64,000 nt of DNA from Mallotus nudiflorus (GCA_947683625.1 CANTUR010000280.1:310001-374000); one strand, 5' to 3'; positions 11,810 through 23,400 are shown, counted from the stretch's first letter. Numbers and translations are program-made. Notes: generated by a model from the sequence alone, not told the origin.

Positions 11810-12229
11810 TGTTAGTTTGAAAAATTCCCACATCGAGAAAATGGAGAAAATAGGGAGGAGTCTTTAGTTATAAATAGACTCCTCCCCCCTTGGTTAATGT
11901 ATATCAATCACCATTTATATTTGGTGTACCATTGAAAGCTATTAGTTATACTAGTAGAAAATCAATAGAAAATTTCTTAGGTATATTTGAGCTTTTGGGT
12001 ATTAGTGAGAGTTAAATATTTTGTAGTGCGGTTGTAATAATTTTCCATATAGTGAATATTTTTCTCTTAGATGTATCTTGACAACACCCGTAATTTTTCT
12101 CTATTTGAGAGTTTTCCACATTAAATTATTGTGTATTTCTCTTTTTTATTTTTCAAGTATTATTTTTCAAGTTGTAAACTAAAGGGGTAAAAGTATTTGT
12201 TGGATTGTAAGGGCCCATTTTTCCTAACA
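11810..12229 (+). repeat. LTR4 of the gag-only array
   Basis: 420 bp, TGTTAG...CCTAACA, preceded by aaggtggagatt and followed by gtaac (12230-12234), the partner of gcaac at 5792-5796. Its right edge is precisely where similarity to 32215 onward resumes. Confidence 0.9.
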
Positions 12230-12234
12230 GTAAC

Positions 12235-13354
12235 AATTTTCTATAGTTTGAAAATGATTGAAACTTTTCATCATCTCGTAATTATATAAAAAAAATTCAA
12301 AAATAAAGATTCTGATTGTAAGAGATTTGTATTCAATTTTTAGTTTCGGTTATTTGCTTTATCTATTTACTATTTGTACAGTACTTATGGAGCATTTTGC
12401 AACGCAAGTGTAACTCTTCTTAAAATCACTAGTGATATAGTTTCATATAACTTCATTATGATATGGTATGAAATATTGGCAACAAAAATAGACACTTTAT
12501 ATTTAGTTCAGAAAAAAAATGGAAAAACATTATTCCATATGCCTAAAGGTAAGAGAGGAGTTTTGTTGGTGGAAGCAGTAAAAAGTTCTAATTCCTTTAA
12601 ATAAGGTCTTGGAAGTGTTTTTACATTATTTTTTATGTTGATGGTGTGCATTATTTCAACTGCGTAACATTAACTTACTGGATTGTAATTTATTCAACTC
12701 CTACGATAATTCTACAACTCTAAAATTTTCAATGAAAAACTAGAATTCATGCATTATTAGAGATTTTTTTTCAAAAGTGTTGGTGTTGGTGTTGGTGGTG
12801 AAAAAAGGAAGCTAATAGAAAAGCCTTACTAATTAATAATGAAGTCAGATTATTGTAATTAAGGTTAATTAATTAATTGATTGTAATTGCGCAATTTAGA
12901 TAGGTAGACAAAGTGTTCATTACATTACATTTGCAGTAATTGCTATTTCATAAATTAAGTTCTCCATTTAAAAATAAAAAACTCTAAACCAAACATTAAT
13001 AAGGTAGATTTATATTTTAAAAATTGCATTAGCTTTAATTGTTTTATTGTGGAAATTGGGAATTAGGAAAATTTTTGCCTGCTTATTCGTTATATATAAA
13101 ATATTTGAAATATATATTATGAATTTGGCCGTTGAATATAATATATACCCGGAGTGTTGTTCAATGAACTGCCAATTTTTTTCGCAAGGAGAACAATGAA
13201 ATCATATTAATTCTTTGTTAAATAGACTCATAGACCATAGGAAATATCAAATAATATGAGCAGAGAAGATGTAATTAACATACATACACACTCAAAATTT
13301 AGACCAAAACAATTCATTAATTTACACCCTCACAAAGAGTATCTACGTTCAGCC
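12235..13354. other. duplicated spacer between RLP1 and RLP2
   Basis: No gene. It matches 32220-32434 plus 34492-35628 in the second duplicate, including TTAATTAATTAATTGATTG and the stretch before the TATA box. Against that copy it lacks the block 34700-34860. The open frame at 12374-12604 lies in this spacer; its counterpart at about 34495-34650 has small indels, so it is probably not a gene. Confidence 0.7.
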
Positions 13355-13362
13355 TATAAATA
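13355..13362 (+). promoter_or_regulatory. TATA box of RLP2
   Basis: tataaata in the context cctataaatacctata, equivalent to 1424 (RLP1) and 35629 (RLP3). RLP homology starts only about 20 bp downstream, within the LRR region, so the first exon part with the signal peptide is missing here. Confidence 0.55.
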
Positions 13363-13374
13363 CCTATAAATGCA

Positions 13375-14136
13375 TCCACATTTTCTCACTTGATCTCTCT
13401 TTTATCCAACCTAGTTTTACTTGATCTCTCTTGTAATTTTGATAGTCTATCACTAGAAACCATAACTTTTCACCAAGTTTATACAATTCAAAATAAGTGG
13501 AACCAATATGTCTTCGTTGCACATGATTCATTCATGAAATCTATCTTTTTCTTTCTCATATCTTGATATAAATGTCTATAGATTGCCATAAAAATTCTTA
13601 CAATACTATTGGTTTACTTGTTAATTTGGTTTCAATTGATCTGTCTTACAAGGACATATTATAGGTTACAAGGGAATGAATCCTTAGAAATATATTTCTC
13701 TCTTGGAATAATTATGATCTAACCATGTTGAGATGATTGGACTTGACCTCTGTAAAGATGTCCTTGCTCAATCTTTCTTCTTCTTTGTCATCTCTTCATC
13801 TCAAGTCTTTTGGGCTGCTTGGATAACTGCCAGGTGCCATACTTCAACTACCAAACGTCCAATTTCTGAATTTAGGGAGCAATAATGAAAATTCCAATGT
13901 TGAATAGGATTAGTTTCCCCTACTACTTACATATTTCTTACACTTCTAATTCACTGGTTGCTCAATTTTTTTATTAACATCTATCATTGGAAGTACTCTA
14001 TCTTCATGGCTGTAATTTTGTAGGATCAAATCTCACACTATTTGCTAACCTCACGCAACTCAGCTAGTTGAAGCACATAGATAACAATTTAGAGGTGCTG
14101 GGATTCCATCCTCATTTGGAGACCTCATGAATTTTA
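13375..14136 (+). pseudogene. RLP2 5' part: decayed LRR remnant
   Basis: DNA closely related to RLP1 2030-3045: 'cttgatctctcttttatcc', then 'atgtccttgctcaatctttcttc' and, near 14010-14130, 'ggctgtaattttgtaggatc' followed by the equivalent of RLP1 'FNGAEIPSSFGNLVK'. Frameshifts and stops are everywhere. The signal peptide and N-cap are absent. It ends abruptly at the minus-strand LTR (14137). A matching RLP 3' part begins directly after the other LTR of that family (30428), so the two may be halves of one gene, with about 960 bp between them missing. Confidence 0.75.
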
Positions 14137-14630
14137 TGCAATTCTGGCTAATTTCCACAAATAATAATAAATTCATCTTGAGAACTATTGTACAAGTGAT
14201 TAGAGTGTAAATAATTATACTAAAAATCACCCTAAGGTAGATTCTCATAAAAAAGTGGTAGGGTCACAATGGTCCCACTTAAAAACCACAATTCTTAGAC
14301 AGAATTTTATCAAGACAAGTAATTTTAATAGCACAATAATTAACAATAATTATACCCGAAAATAGCTCTTAAATAGACATAAAAAGAACAGCAAAATTTA
14401 ATGAGGTTTGACCAATTATACCTACATTTTTGGACACTACCAAAATAATATTTCATTAATTGAGGAAATATTACAAAAGAGAAAAAAAATACAAATAGCC
14501 TAAATATTGGAGAAGGCTAATATTTTATGGGATGGATATAACTAAGAGGGAGAGGAGTTCTTTTATAACCAAAGAACTCCTCCCATCAAAATAAAAATTT
14601 CGATGTGGGATTATTTTGCCAAACATAACA
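14137..14630 (-). repeat. 3' LTR of a minus-strand Copia element
   Basis: 494 bp. On the minus strand it begins TGTTATG after the purine tract ggtggagatt (14631-14640) and ends ...GAATTGCA at the RLP2 junction. It is homologous along its length to 29929-30427. The candidate flank tttta (14132-14136) has no partner next to the other LTR. Confidence 0.75.
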
Positions 14631-14689
14631 AATCTCCACCTTGGCAAAATTTCATATAATTATTTCTCAAATCTAACCTTCAGTAGTGT

Positions 14690-15545
14690 CTGCAAGTTTC
14701 ATCTTTCAATTTGTAACAATATTGATCAAGTCTAAACAATATTTAAACTTGACTGTAGTTACCACTTTTTTCATCATATCAACATGATTTTTAGTAGTTT
14801 AAATTTCTGGATTGTGACTCCACCTTCTTCTAGAATCTCCTATACAAATTAATATCGAACATCGATATGCTTTATCCTTGCATGATAAACTTGGTTCTTT
14901 GCTAAATGAATATCACTCTAACTATCACAAATGCACTTTGATGTGCTTCTACTTCATTCCCAATTCACCAAGTAACCCTTGAAGCCAAATTGCCTCCTTT
15001 ATAGCCTATGTAACTGTTATATACTCTGCTTTTATAGTAGACAATGCAACTGTTGATTGTAAGGTGGACTTCCAACTGACTGGTGCCTTTGTAAAAGTAA
15101 ACACATAGGTAGTAGTTGATCGACGCTTGTTTAAATCACCAGCATAGTCAAAAGCACAATACCTAACTGCACACTGACCATCTTGCCTATCCTACTGAAA
15201 TCCCAAACTCATATTTACAGTGTTCAGAATATACTGTAGAATCCATTTCATAGCTTGCCAATGCTCCTTTCCAAGATCATGCATGTACCAGCTCACAACC
15301 CTAACTGCTTGTGAAATATTGGGGCTCGTACACATCATTGCTACATCAAGCTACCAACAACACTTGTATACGGTATTTTTGACATGTGTTCCCATTTTGC
15401 ATCATTCTTTAGTGACATGGATGCACTAAGCTTGAAATGAGGAGTAAGTGGTATACTAACTGGTTTTGACTTTTCATTCATGCTAAAGCATTTTAGTACC
15501 TTCCTTTATTCTGGCTCTACGAACGGCCTCAAACAATAAGAGCTT
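14690..15545 (-). pseudogene. Copia RT end and RNase H fragment
   Basis: Minus-strand translation shows the end of a Copia reverse transcriptase and its RNase H: 'VVGSLMYAM'-like, then 'KEHWQAMKWILQYI', 'CAFDYAGDLNKRRSTTTYVF', 'APVSWKSTLQSTVALSTIKAEYI' and 'EAIWLQGLLGELG'. Several stops interrupt it. It is joined almost directly to the gag C-terminus at 15568, so protease, integrase and most of RT have been deleted. Confidence 0.75.
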
Positions 15546-15567
15546 TTGCTTCAACACTTATATTTTC

Positions 15568-16146
15568 TTATTTTTCTTTCTTTCGCAATTCATAACTATA
15601 CAAAGCTGCAGTGACTTCACTTAGAGACACAACAACCTTCCCAAGAAGTAGAATAGTTTTAAGATACTCAGACTCATTAGCAAGTGATCCCACCAACATT
15701 AGAGCCAGATCTTTATCATTAAAAGTCATGTCCATATTCATAAAATTAGTTACCAGTTCATTAAAGCTAGTAATATGATCATTAATCGTGGTACCTTGAA
15801 CATAGTTAAAGCAAAATAATATCTTTTTCATGTAGAGTTTGTTTTGACTGCTTTTCTTCAAGAATTTCTTCTCCAGTGCCTTCCATAATTTACTTGCAGA
15901 AGTTTCTTTAGAAAATGCATACTTCTGCTCTCTAGAAAGACATGATCGAATTGTGCCACATGTCAATCTATTGATCACCTTCCATTCTTTCTCCTCAGCA
16001 TCATCTGATTTCTCTCCTTTAATAGCAATGTTTAGACCCTGCTGAAAAAGGGCATTTAGAACCTCACTTTGCCACATGCCGAAATGACCAGTGCCATAAA
16101 AAATTTCCACCGCAAATCTAGCATTTTTCACAACATCTATTACCAA
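15568..16146 (-). CDS. Copia gag (UBN2 type) of a deletion derivative
   Basis: Open for 192 codons from ATG 16146 (minus). Gag domain with 'FYGTGHFGMWQSEVLNALFQQGL', 'LWKALEKKFLKKSSQNKLYMKK', 'TTINDHITSFNELVTNF' and 'LVGSLANESEYLKTILL', ending in a basic 'YELRKKEK' before a stop where such gags normally continue to a zinc knuckle. Non-self gene; its RNA-packaging role is inferred from the family. The sequence is unrelated to the gag of the 5797-12229 array although the leaders are shared. Confidence 0.7.
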   Translation of the reverse strand: MVIDVVKNARFAVEIFYGTGHFGMWQSEVLNALFQQGLNIAIKGEKSDDAEEKEWKVINRLTCGTIRSCLSREQKYAFSKETSASKLWKALEKKFLKKSSQNKLYMKKILFCFNYVQGTTINDHITSFNELVTNFMNMDMTFNDKDLALMLVGSLANESEYLKTILLLGKVVVSLSEVTAALYSYELRKKEK

Positions 16147-16335
16147 AATTGAAGATGAAGAAGCTGCTTACGCCGATGTGGATACTTTTATGCCGTTTGC
16201 CATTTCTGCTATAAATTCTATTTAATAGTTGTCAATGCGGAATGCCAATTAGCCCAAGAATATTTTTTCTGATGTGGAAGATCAGCCTAAGCCGCAACCA
16301 CAAAGTATACTAAAATAAACCAAGTGCTCTGCAAA
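16147..16335 (-). other. leader and primer-site remnant of the minus-strand Copia
   Basis: Reads (minus strand) from a degenerate primer site (caagtgctctgcaaatt, forward) through 'cggcttaggctgatcttcc' to the gag ATG. The same leader occurs at 29730-29928 and, in plus orientation, in the gag-only array (about 8150-8250). The 5' LTR that should lie to its right is missing; unrelated A-rich DNA begins at 16340. Confidence 0.65.
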
Positions 16336-16339
16336 TTAA

Positions 16340-16900
16340 AGTAAAAAAAATAAAATCCTTATTCTTTAGAAATATAAAATTAGAAAATTTTATTTATTTA
16401 TTGTTGTTACAACAGTTGAAGACATTTATTGTTTGATTTAACAACAATTGAAGATGTTTAGTTCATAATTATTCATTTGAAAAAAAAGTCTTAAGTGAAA
16501 AAAATATATCGCAAAAAAAAAAGAAAAAGTTGAGATTAAAATGAAGACAGTACCTTAAAAATAAAAACGTTGAGCAAAAAAAAATTGAGAAAAAAGATGA
16601 AGACAGTAGAAAAATAACGTTGAGGAAAAAAATGATAAATATAATACTATAAAAATAGAAAAAATGAAGACAATAAAAAAAATATTGAGCAAAAAAACAT
16701 TGAGAAAAAATTGATGAAGACAGCAAAAAAATATTAAGAAAAAAATGAAAACAACATGAAGCAAAAAAATTGTTAAAAAAAAAAAACAAATAAAATGCTA
16801 AAAAAAAGAATAATGTAAAAAAAAAGAGTTGAAAAAATAAAAGAAAAAATGTTGGGAAAAAAAGACAACCCTAAAAATAAAGGTAAAAAGAGGAATGAGA
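16340..16900. repeat. A-rich degenerate minisatellite
   Basis: A-rich DNA in which a motif close to 'gttgagcaaaaaa ... atgaagacagta' recurs at about 16542, 16598, 16664 and 16714, a spacing of 50-66 bp. The minus-strand open frames here (poly-Phe/Leu/Ile) are a by-product of the base composition. Confidence 0.6.
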
Positions 16901-18289
16901 TATATTTGAAAGAATTAATTTTATAAAAATATTTTTAAAAATTCTTACAAACAATGGTTTTTTTAATTTCTTTTTTATTTTTGATACATTTATATAAAAA
17001 TTCTCAAATTATAAGGGTAATTGTATGAGAGCCCACACAACCACAAGCCGATAAGCTCAAATTCGGTGGGCCTGAACAGCCTTTTTCCTATGTTCAAAAA
17101 AAAAATTGCAAATGCAAATAAATAATCAATCAACTATGTGATTTGTGAAAATTTTGAGCAGAGACTATTCAATTTTAGCAATGAGAGAGCTACTAGAAGA
17201 GGTATGTAGCATTAAACCAGAAACAAAGGAGAGAGGTAGTGAGAGATGAGTTTTTTTAAAAAATAAAAATAATGAGGATATTTTAATTATTTTACAAATA
17301 TAGCTTCAAAATTTTAAAATTTATGTGCAAATTCTGGCAATTTCATTAAAATTTCATCTAATTATATTAAATTTCATAAATTTAAAAATATAGAATTACA
17401 AATAAATTTTATAAATTATTTATTTAAATTAAATATATAATATTTGAAATTTCAAATAAATTATATAGAATTCATTTATAAGAGATACACCCTAACTGAA
17501 TTATCTGTAGAAGTGGGAATCAATGCATTTCGTTTTCAGTCTGCTTTAATTGGAAGACATTGTCTATAAGTACCAATCCATTCTTATCAATCTTCAAATC
17601 ACAACTCAATTATTCAGTCAAAGGAAAGAAACTAGCATGGGACTTATTTTGTTCAATTATTCAATTAAGTGGATTATTTTATTCACTTCTCAATCTACAA
17701 AGTCAGACAATATCCACCACCATCATGAATCCTTGTACCCACATAGCAATCACTCTTCCTTTAGATTCATCCTAGCAACAATAAACTTTCACCTTGACCT
17801 AACATATTTGATAATTTTATTAGTTGTTAAAAGTTGTTTTGACATATTCAATGTAATGAAAACACGAACCAATGCATTCGAGATCGATCTTACAGAGATG
17901 GATATGGTGGTAGAGTTTAGGATTATCCATCTTTAAAAAAGCCACCTCTATTACCATGTGTGTATAGTTTTGTTAATTTTATCTAAATTGTACGTATATT
18001 GTACTAAAATTACAAAATTTTGAACAAATGGTAATATTTTTGTCAAGTTTAAAAGATTGAAATAAGTTTGCATTAAGTTGTCACGCTTATAATTTTTTAT
18101 ACCAATATGCCTGAGTTTATTGTGATATTAAATCTTGACATGAAAAATTTCTAATACATTATTTATACATTTTCTAAACTTATTAATAATAAAATTTTCA
18201 TCATTAACATAGTATTATCCAAAATCTTTAATTAATGAAGTGAGAAAGGAACGAAAAAGGAAGGAACAAGTTCAGAAAGACTTGGATAT
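16901..18289. other. unassigned AT-rich intergenic DNA
   Basis: No recognisable gene or element. Open frames at 17550-17936 and 17560-17775 overlap in different frames and resemble no family I know. Part of 17990-18080 is loosely similar to 29400-29470. Confidence 0.5.
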
Positions 18290-18620
18290 TTTGAGAGGCA
18301 AAATTAGCAGGATAAGACCTGGACGCGTTTTGAACCTTTTGTGTTGGGACCGTGTGTTTTATTTGTGGAATTAGGAAATAATTATTAGCATCCTTCGGCT
18401 TAGTTGTCATGGTCATGCATTTATCATTAGAAACAGCTAACTGTTTGTGTATATTTACTTTGCCAAAGATTGCAATAGTTACAGAAACAGAAAAATGAAG
18501 TTAGATTATTCTGATTAATGTTAATTATTAATACATAGCTTAGATAGACTCTGATCACAGCTAGATAATGGGTTCATTGACTTACAATTAAAAATATTTT
18601 AACCTTTGGCAAAAGAAATC
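18290..18620. other. second copy of RLP distal upstream region (left part)
   Basis: Matches 105-490 (for example 'ttagatagactctgatcacagctag' against the same stretch at 415-440). Similarity resumes on the other side of the LINE at 29262 ('aatcttaatttaacaa' versus 'atcttaatttaacag' at 489), so this is one ancestral module split by the LINE. Confidence 0.7.
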
Positions 18621-19046
18621 TTTTTTTTTTTAAAGGTTGAGGCCACCAATCAATAGGTGCACCCAATTATCCCAATTAGGATGACACAATTTTAGCACCC
18701 TCATCATATTAAAGGACTCAAAATATTATTAAGTAAAAAAGAACATACATCCAAGAAAGTCAGTAAAACAAGAAACTAACAAAATCGGAGATGCTCAACT
18801 GAGCTAAAATCTTCATATAGAAGACTAGAACAAAAATCTAGAATAGAAGACCGCCAGTTTAAGTTTGAATATTGAGCTCCAAATTTAGCTAATTTATCTA
18901 CAACCCATTACCTTCATGAAAGATGTGCGAAACCACAAAAGTTAAATTCTTCAAATCATCTAAGCAAAATCATCTGAGCAAGAATCCCACTGTTGTCGCG
19001 CCTCCCAAGGAACATCTATTGAACGATAAGTAAACAAGTGAACTAC

Positions 19047-19415
19047 CTAAGAAGAATCACACTCAAGCCACAAATAATGCCACCCAAACTCTATAGCTTT
19101 TCGAACTACAAATATAGCAGCCTTCAGCTCAGCTAAGAAAGCATAACCAATCCCAGTGTTAAAAGCAAAAGCCCCTTTGATAAATCCTCTAGAATTTCTA
19201 AAAATGCCTCTAGCCATTGAACAACCTGGAGCACCAAAAGCAAATCTGTCAGTGTTAACTTTGACCCAACTCGATATGGGAAGATAGCATTTGACTTTTA
19301 TAATCCTAGGAGCTTTAAAGGGAGTAGCTGCTATATAAAGAAGGGAAAGAGTATGTAATTCACTTAAGGAATTTTTCATTAAACCATGATTCAAAAAAGC
19401 ACTCTTATTTATCAT
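19047..19415 (-). pseudogene. LINE ORF2 C-terminal RNase H-like domain
   Basis: Minus-strand peptide with 'WVKVNTDRFAFGAPGCSMARGIFRNSRG' in short pieces (start of RVT_3: the first acidic residue is in 'VNTD'), then 'AFLAELKAAIFVVRKAIEFGW' (E in AELKA) and 'LWLECDSS' (second D). The three expected acidic positions are visible. It ends with a stop and then the 3' UTR towards the T run at 18621. Confidence 0.7.
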
Positions 19416-19492
19416 CTTCCATAGAGACCGAAGAGCTAAAAATATATCAGGCTTTATATTGTCAAAAACAATAGAATTTCAACAATGCCACA

Positions 19493-20056
19493 TTAACCAA
19501 ATGGTGCTAATGATTGCCAAATTCCAAAGACTATAAAGTTAAGAGCTGAAATTGCATCCGTAATAAGAGAAACAAGAGTCCTCGAAGAAGGCCTTGGAAA
19601 AATATCCCCAACCACTCTCCAAATAGCCTTAGCAAACAGACAATGAATAAATAAATGATTAAGAAATGTTGAAGCAGCATTGCAAAAACAACATTTAGAA
19701 GCCATATGAAATCTCTTCTTGATTAAATTTTCCTCTGATGGGAGATAACCTAAAAAAGCATGCTAAACTAGAATCAAGCAAAAAGGAGGCAAAAACTCCT
19801 TAAAAAAATGATACCAAGTGACCATATGATGAGAATGAGGGGAAACCATATTCTTAATAGAGTACTTACCATCCATTGAAGGTAGCCTAAGACAAACATC
19901 AGGTTTATCCTTAAGAGGCTGAATATGAATAATATCATTCTGAGTATCCAAAGGAAGATCATGTGGAAGGTGCCAAACTCCATCTACAAGATAACAAGAA
20001 ATAGGGGCATCCAATTTAGCTTGGCAAGCTAGAGGGATATTTAGCCTATCAACCAA
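19493..20056 (-). pseudogene. LINE ORF2 zinc-binding region (zf-RVT)
   Basis: Two adjacent minus-strand frames: 19763-20056 contains 'DKPDVCLRLPSMDGKYSIKN' (the 'W..S..G.FSVKS' stretch) and 19493-19705 'CCFCNAASTFLNHLFIHCLFAKAIW', the C..C...E...H....C..A..IW motif. Together they are the zf-RVT domain between RT and RNase H. Frameshifted against each other. Confidence 0.7.
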
Positions 20057-20299
20057 AGATGGCTAGCCCTATTCATCAGTCTAAAAATGCAAAAAAGTAG
20101 AAGAACCAATCAACCACTTAATACAAGCACACATCTGTAAGAAAAAGGCCTTAATGGAACACCAAATAGAAGAGGAAATTAGCGTAGGCTTAACAGACCT
20201 CGAAACCAAAAGAAATCTGCTTTTCAAAGGAGACAAAGGAAGACACAGCTTAGTGATTAAATGCAAAGAAAATTTCCAAGAAAAGCCAAATTTAGCTGC

Positions 20300-21720
20300 T
20301 CTAAATCTTTAATACCCAAACCACCATGCTTTTTAGTAAGACAATAAGCAGACTAAGGAACCTCCACTAATTTCCTATTGTCAATAGAGCCAGTCCAAAG
20401 AAAATTCCTAATACACTTTCTCACGTAAAGCAATAAACTCATAGGCCATTTATAAACTAAGAAAGAATGCAAAAAGGAACTCATAACAACTAAATTAATA
20501 AGCATTAACCTCCCAGCCATAGAAAGAGAGGTACATTTCCATTTAGTAAATTTTTGAATGATCCTATCAGCAATAGGTTGTAACCATTTTCTTTTAACTA
20601 CTCCAGAGAAAAGAAGGACTCCAATATAAGAAAAAGGAAGAGATCCTTTATTGAAATAATCTCCTTAAGCATTCGAGCCGTACGAAAGTTGATAGCCTTG
20701 CTAAAAAAAATTAGATTTACTGTAATTCACTTTTTGCCCAAAAAGACTACTATAAACCTTAAAAATATTATCCAAAAAATTAATATTTTTAAGAGATGCC
20801 TTGCTAAAATGAGCACATTATCCACACAAAGCAAGTGAGAAAGGAAACAAGCCCCTCTGGAGTAATGCATGGTATCAAAAAGATTATCATTGGCCACCTT
20901 CAATAACCATCTACTAAGAAAATCCTTAGCTAAACAAAAAAAAAGCAAAGGAGATACTAGGTCCCCTTAATGAACTCCTTTAGAGCAAGCAAAGTAGCCT
21001 TTAGGAGCTCCATTAAACATAATAGAGAATCTAGTCAGAGAAAAAATCTCAAGCACCTAGTCTCTAAACTGGAAAGAGAACCCAAAAGCCTCAAGAACAT
21101 TAAGAATAAAATTTCAATCCATAGTATCAAAGGCTTTTTTAATGTCTATTTTCAGAACCATATTCCCACCAAAGCAATGTTTATCATGAAAATTCAATCC
21201 CTCAAAAGCAATAGCGATACAATAAGAAATGCTATAGTTTTTAATAAAACTAAATTGATTATCAGAGATAATGTTGGTAGCAATAATAAATTCTAAGGGC
21301 CTCTTTCACTTTAGGCACAAGAATTATTAAACTGGAATTAAAGCCAGAAATAATTTTCCCTAAGACAAAGAAGCTAGTAACGGCCTTGCACACATCAACT
21401 CCAACAATATCCTAAAAATATTTAAAAAATAAACCAATAAAACCATCTGGACCCGAAACACTGTGAGGGTCCATCATGAACATACAATTTTTAATTTCCT
21501 TAGAAGAAGGACAATGAGTGAGAGCAGCATTAGCATTATCCAAAACCAAAGAAGGAACAATCTCTTTGATAAAAGTCAAGTTCGAGGACATACCTAGATT
21601 AGGTCTAAAAAGATAACTATAAAAATCCACCACATGATTCTTAAGAGCATATAAGTCCTCTAAAATTATTCCATTAATTTGAATCACATGAATACCCTAT
21701 AAAGACTATCTTTTAAGAAT
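20300..21720 (-). pseudogene. LINE ORF2 reverse transcriptase remnant
   Basis: 21412-21687 (minus) carries the N-terminal RT flank with 'MDPHSVSGPDGFIGLFFKYF', the 'PGPDGF' motif of non-LTR RTs. 20727-20948 carries 'SRGACFLSHLLCVDNVLILA', where family members have the FADD catalytic motif; here the position reads 'CVDN'. Multiple frameshifts lie in between. It cannot make an active polymerase. Confidence 0.7.
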
Positions 21721-22039
21721 AAAATTATGAAAAAAAGTATTATTTCTATCACCCACCTCAAGCCACTAGATTCTACTCTTTTCCTTAAGAAAAATCTCTT
21801 GTTGAATAAGATGATTTTCTATATTGGCATGGACCTTCAATTCCTTTTAATGAAGATTATTAGTAATTCCTTATACTATAACAGAATTTTGAATCTCTGA
21901 AAGAGAATTTAGAGTTAAGGAAATATTCTGACTTAAATTGCCAAACATATTTTTATTCCAATGTTTCAATACTTGATGCAAGCATTTCAGCTTGATGGAC
22001 AAGACTTGCATGGGAAGAAAACCATATGTATCAAGAGAT

Positions 22040-22830
22040 TAATTCATAGCAATCAAATCTCAAAGGGTACCATTAGCTAACCACATAGCTTGAAACCTAA
22101 AATGCAGAATTCTAGCCATACTAAGATTATCAATTCATCAATAAAGACAATAAACATAATGATGCTTTGGAAGAGCCATGCAATTAATAGATTTCCAAAA
22201 ATTGAAAAACCCCAAAGAACCCAAAGAATGATTAAGCCAACTTTCAACTCTATCAGAACCTCAATGACCATTACACCATGTGAACGTAGCACCCCACAAT
22301 AGAATGCTTAATAACTGGCTCGAGTCAATGAAATCTCTGAATTCTCGGCAAGGACCACTATGAGGAGTCCTGCTAGTCTTTTCATGAGCGCCAAAAATAA
22401 CATTAAAATCCCTAATAACTAACCAACATTCAGGAGCAGAAGGAGCTAAATGAACTAAATCATTCCAAAGTTCAACCCTTTTATTTCTCCACACACTAGT
22501 ATAAACAAAACTAATGTGTTGAATTTGATTACTAAAACATAATTCCATGCTAATATGCTGATTATGAACACATAACCAAGAAGGAATCAAAGCAGTAGAA
22601 TTACCCAAGACCCAAATGGATGAGAGAGCACTATTATTAGAAGCAATAAAATGCAAACCTAAAGCATTCCAAAACTAAAAAGAAATAGCATTAAAATGAA
22701 CCATAGGTTCTTCTATATGTACCAAGTCTAGAGGATGCTGAGAACAATACTGATAAAAATGCTCCAGGTATTTAAGTTACCAATACCTCGACAATTCTAA
22801 AAGGGATCTTCATAAATTTAATCTCGAAGG
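22040..22830 (-). pseudogene. LINE ORF2 endonuclease remnant
   Basis: Apurinic-type endonuclease at the start of ORF2. Minus-strand 'NCRGIGN' near 22790 is the opening motif; 22261-22656 holds 'FVYTSVWRNKRVELWNDL', 'CWLVIRDFNVIFGAHEKT' (GDFN motif with R in place of G) and 'GATFTWCNGH'. Stops separate the pieces. Confidence 0.75.
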
Positions 22831-23184
22831 TTTATTGGTTGCCCTCTTGGTGAGGGTAACCTAATTTTTTTTGCAGAAATTTTTTAGGAGTTCATTTTTT
22901 CTGATAGGAGACTGTGGTCCATGCTTTTTCATCTTCATCTTCTTCTTCCATTTGATCTACCTAAGAGTGTGTCTAAGTTGATTCCATTAAAGTTCCACCA
23001 CTGTAAATTTTCCCATCCAAATCTCAAAAAAGAGCATTATCAGGCACATCTATATTTTGATTTTGCTGTGTAACAACAGCAGCATCATCAGTTGTACTTG
23101 GCTGAGCATCAACAACAGCATCGAAGGTAGCCTCAATATCAAAGGTAGCCTCAATATCATCAACATCAACATCGATGTTGGTCT

Positions 23185-23400
23185 TGAAGAATAAAATTCA
23201 GAGAAAAGAAAGAAAATTCAAGGGAAATATTTTTCCATTGATGTTCAAAGAAGGGTTACATTCCTTATATATACATACAGTCCTAATTATAACCTAATTA
23301 GGAATAGAATAACATCCTAAATAGAATAGAACTTTATTCCTAATTGTATACAAATATTTACTTCCTAATATATACCATAAAAATATTTACTTTGTCAACA
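23185..23400 (-). repeat. 3' LTR of the 23-28 kb Copia
   Basis: 216 bp, nearly identical to 27813-28030 (shared 'aatatttttccattg', 'atatatacatacagtcctaat'). Forward strand starts tgaagaataaaa and ends gtcaaca. Confidence 0.9.

Larger units (their letters stand above)
5797..12229 (+). mobile_element. tandem array of gag-only Copia-type LTR elements (4 LTRs, 3 interiors)
   Basis: Four near-identical LTRs of about 420 bp (5797-6217, 7710-8130, 9761-10178, 11810-12229), each TGTTAG...AACA, alternate with three interiors of 1492, 1630 and 1631 bp. Each interior opens with a tRNA-Met-type primer site (tggtatcagagc or a variant) just after the LTR, encodes only a Copia gag, continues as about 400 bp of apparently non-coding DNA and ends in a purine stretch (aaggtggagatt). 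No protease, integrase or reverse transcriptase is present. This is the architecture described for non-autonomous TR-GAG elements. Neighbouring interiors share one LTR and only the outer edges carry a target duplication, so the array most likely grew by unequal recombination between LTRs. Confidence 0.9.

Noticed and set aside
5797..12229. CRISPR-like or satellite array
   Set aside because: Units are LTRs and gag interiors with primer sites and purine tracts, not short repeats with spacers.
12374..12604. 76-codon open frame downstream of the array
   Set aside because: The duplicate at about 34495-34650 is interrupted by a solo LTR just upstream and has small indels; no family resemblance. 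Treated as spacer.
16469..16789. Minus-strand open frames of about 106 and 69 codons
   Set aside because: Phe/Leu/Ile-only composition produced by the A-rich minisatellite.
17550..17936. 128-codon plus-strand open frame
   Set aside because: No domain, signal or upstream context; two overlapping frames of equal quality. No duplicate to test conservation.
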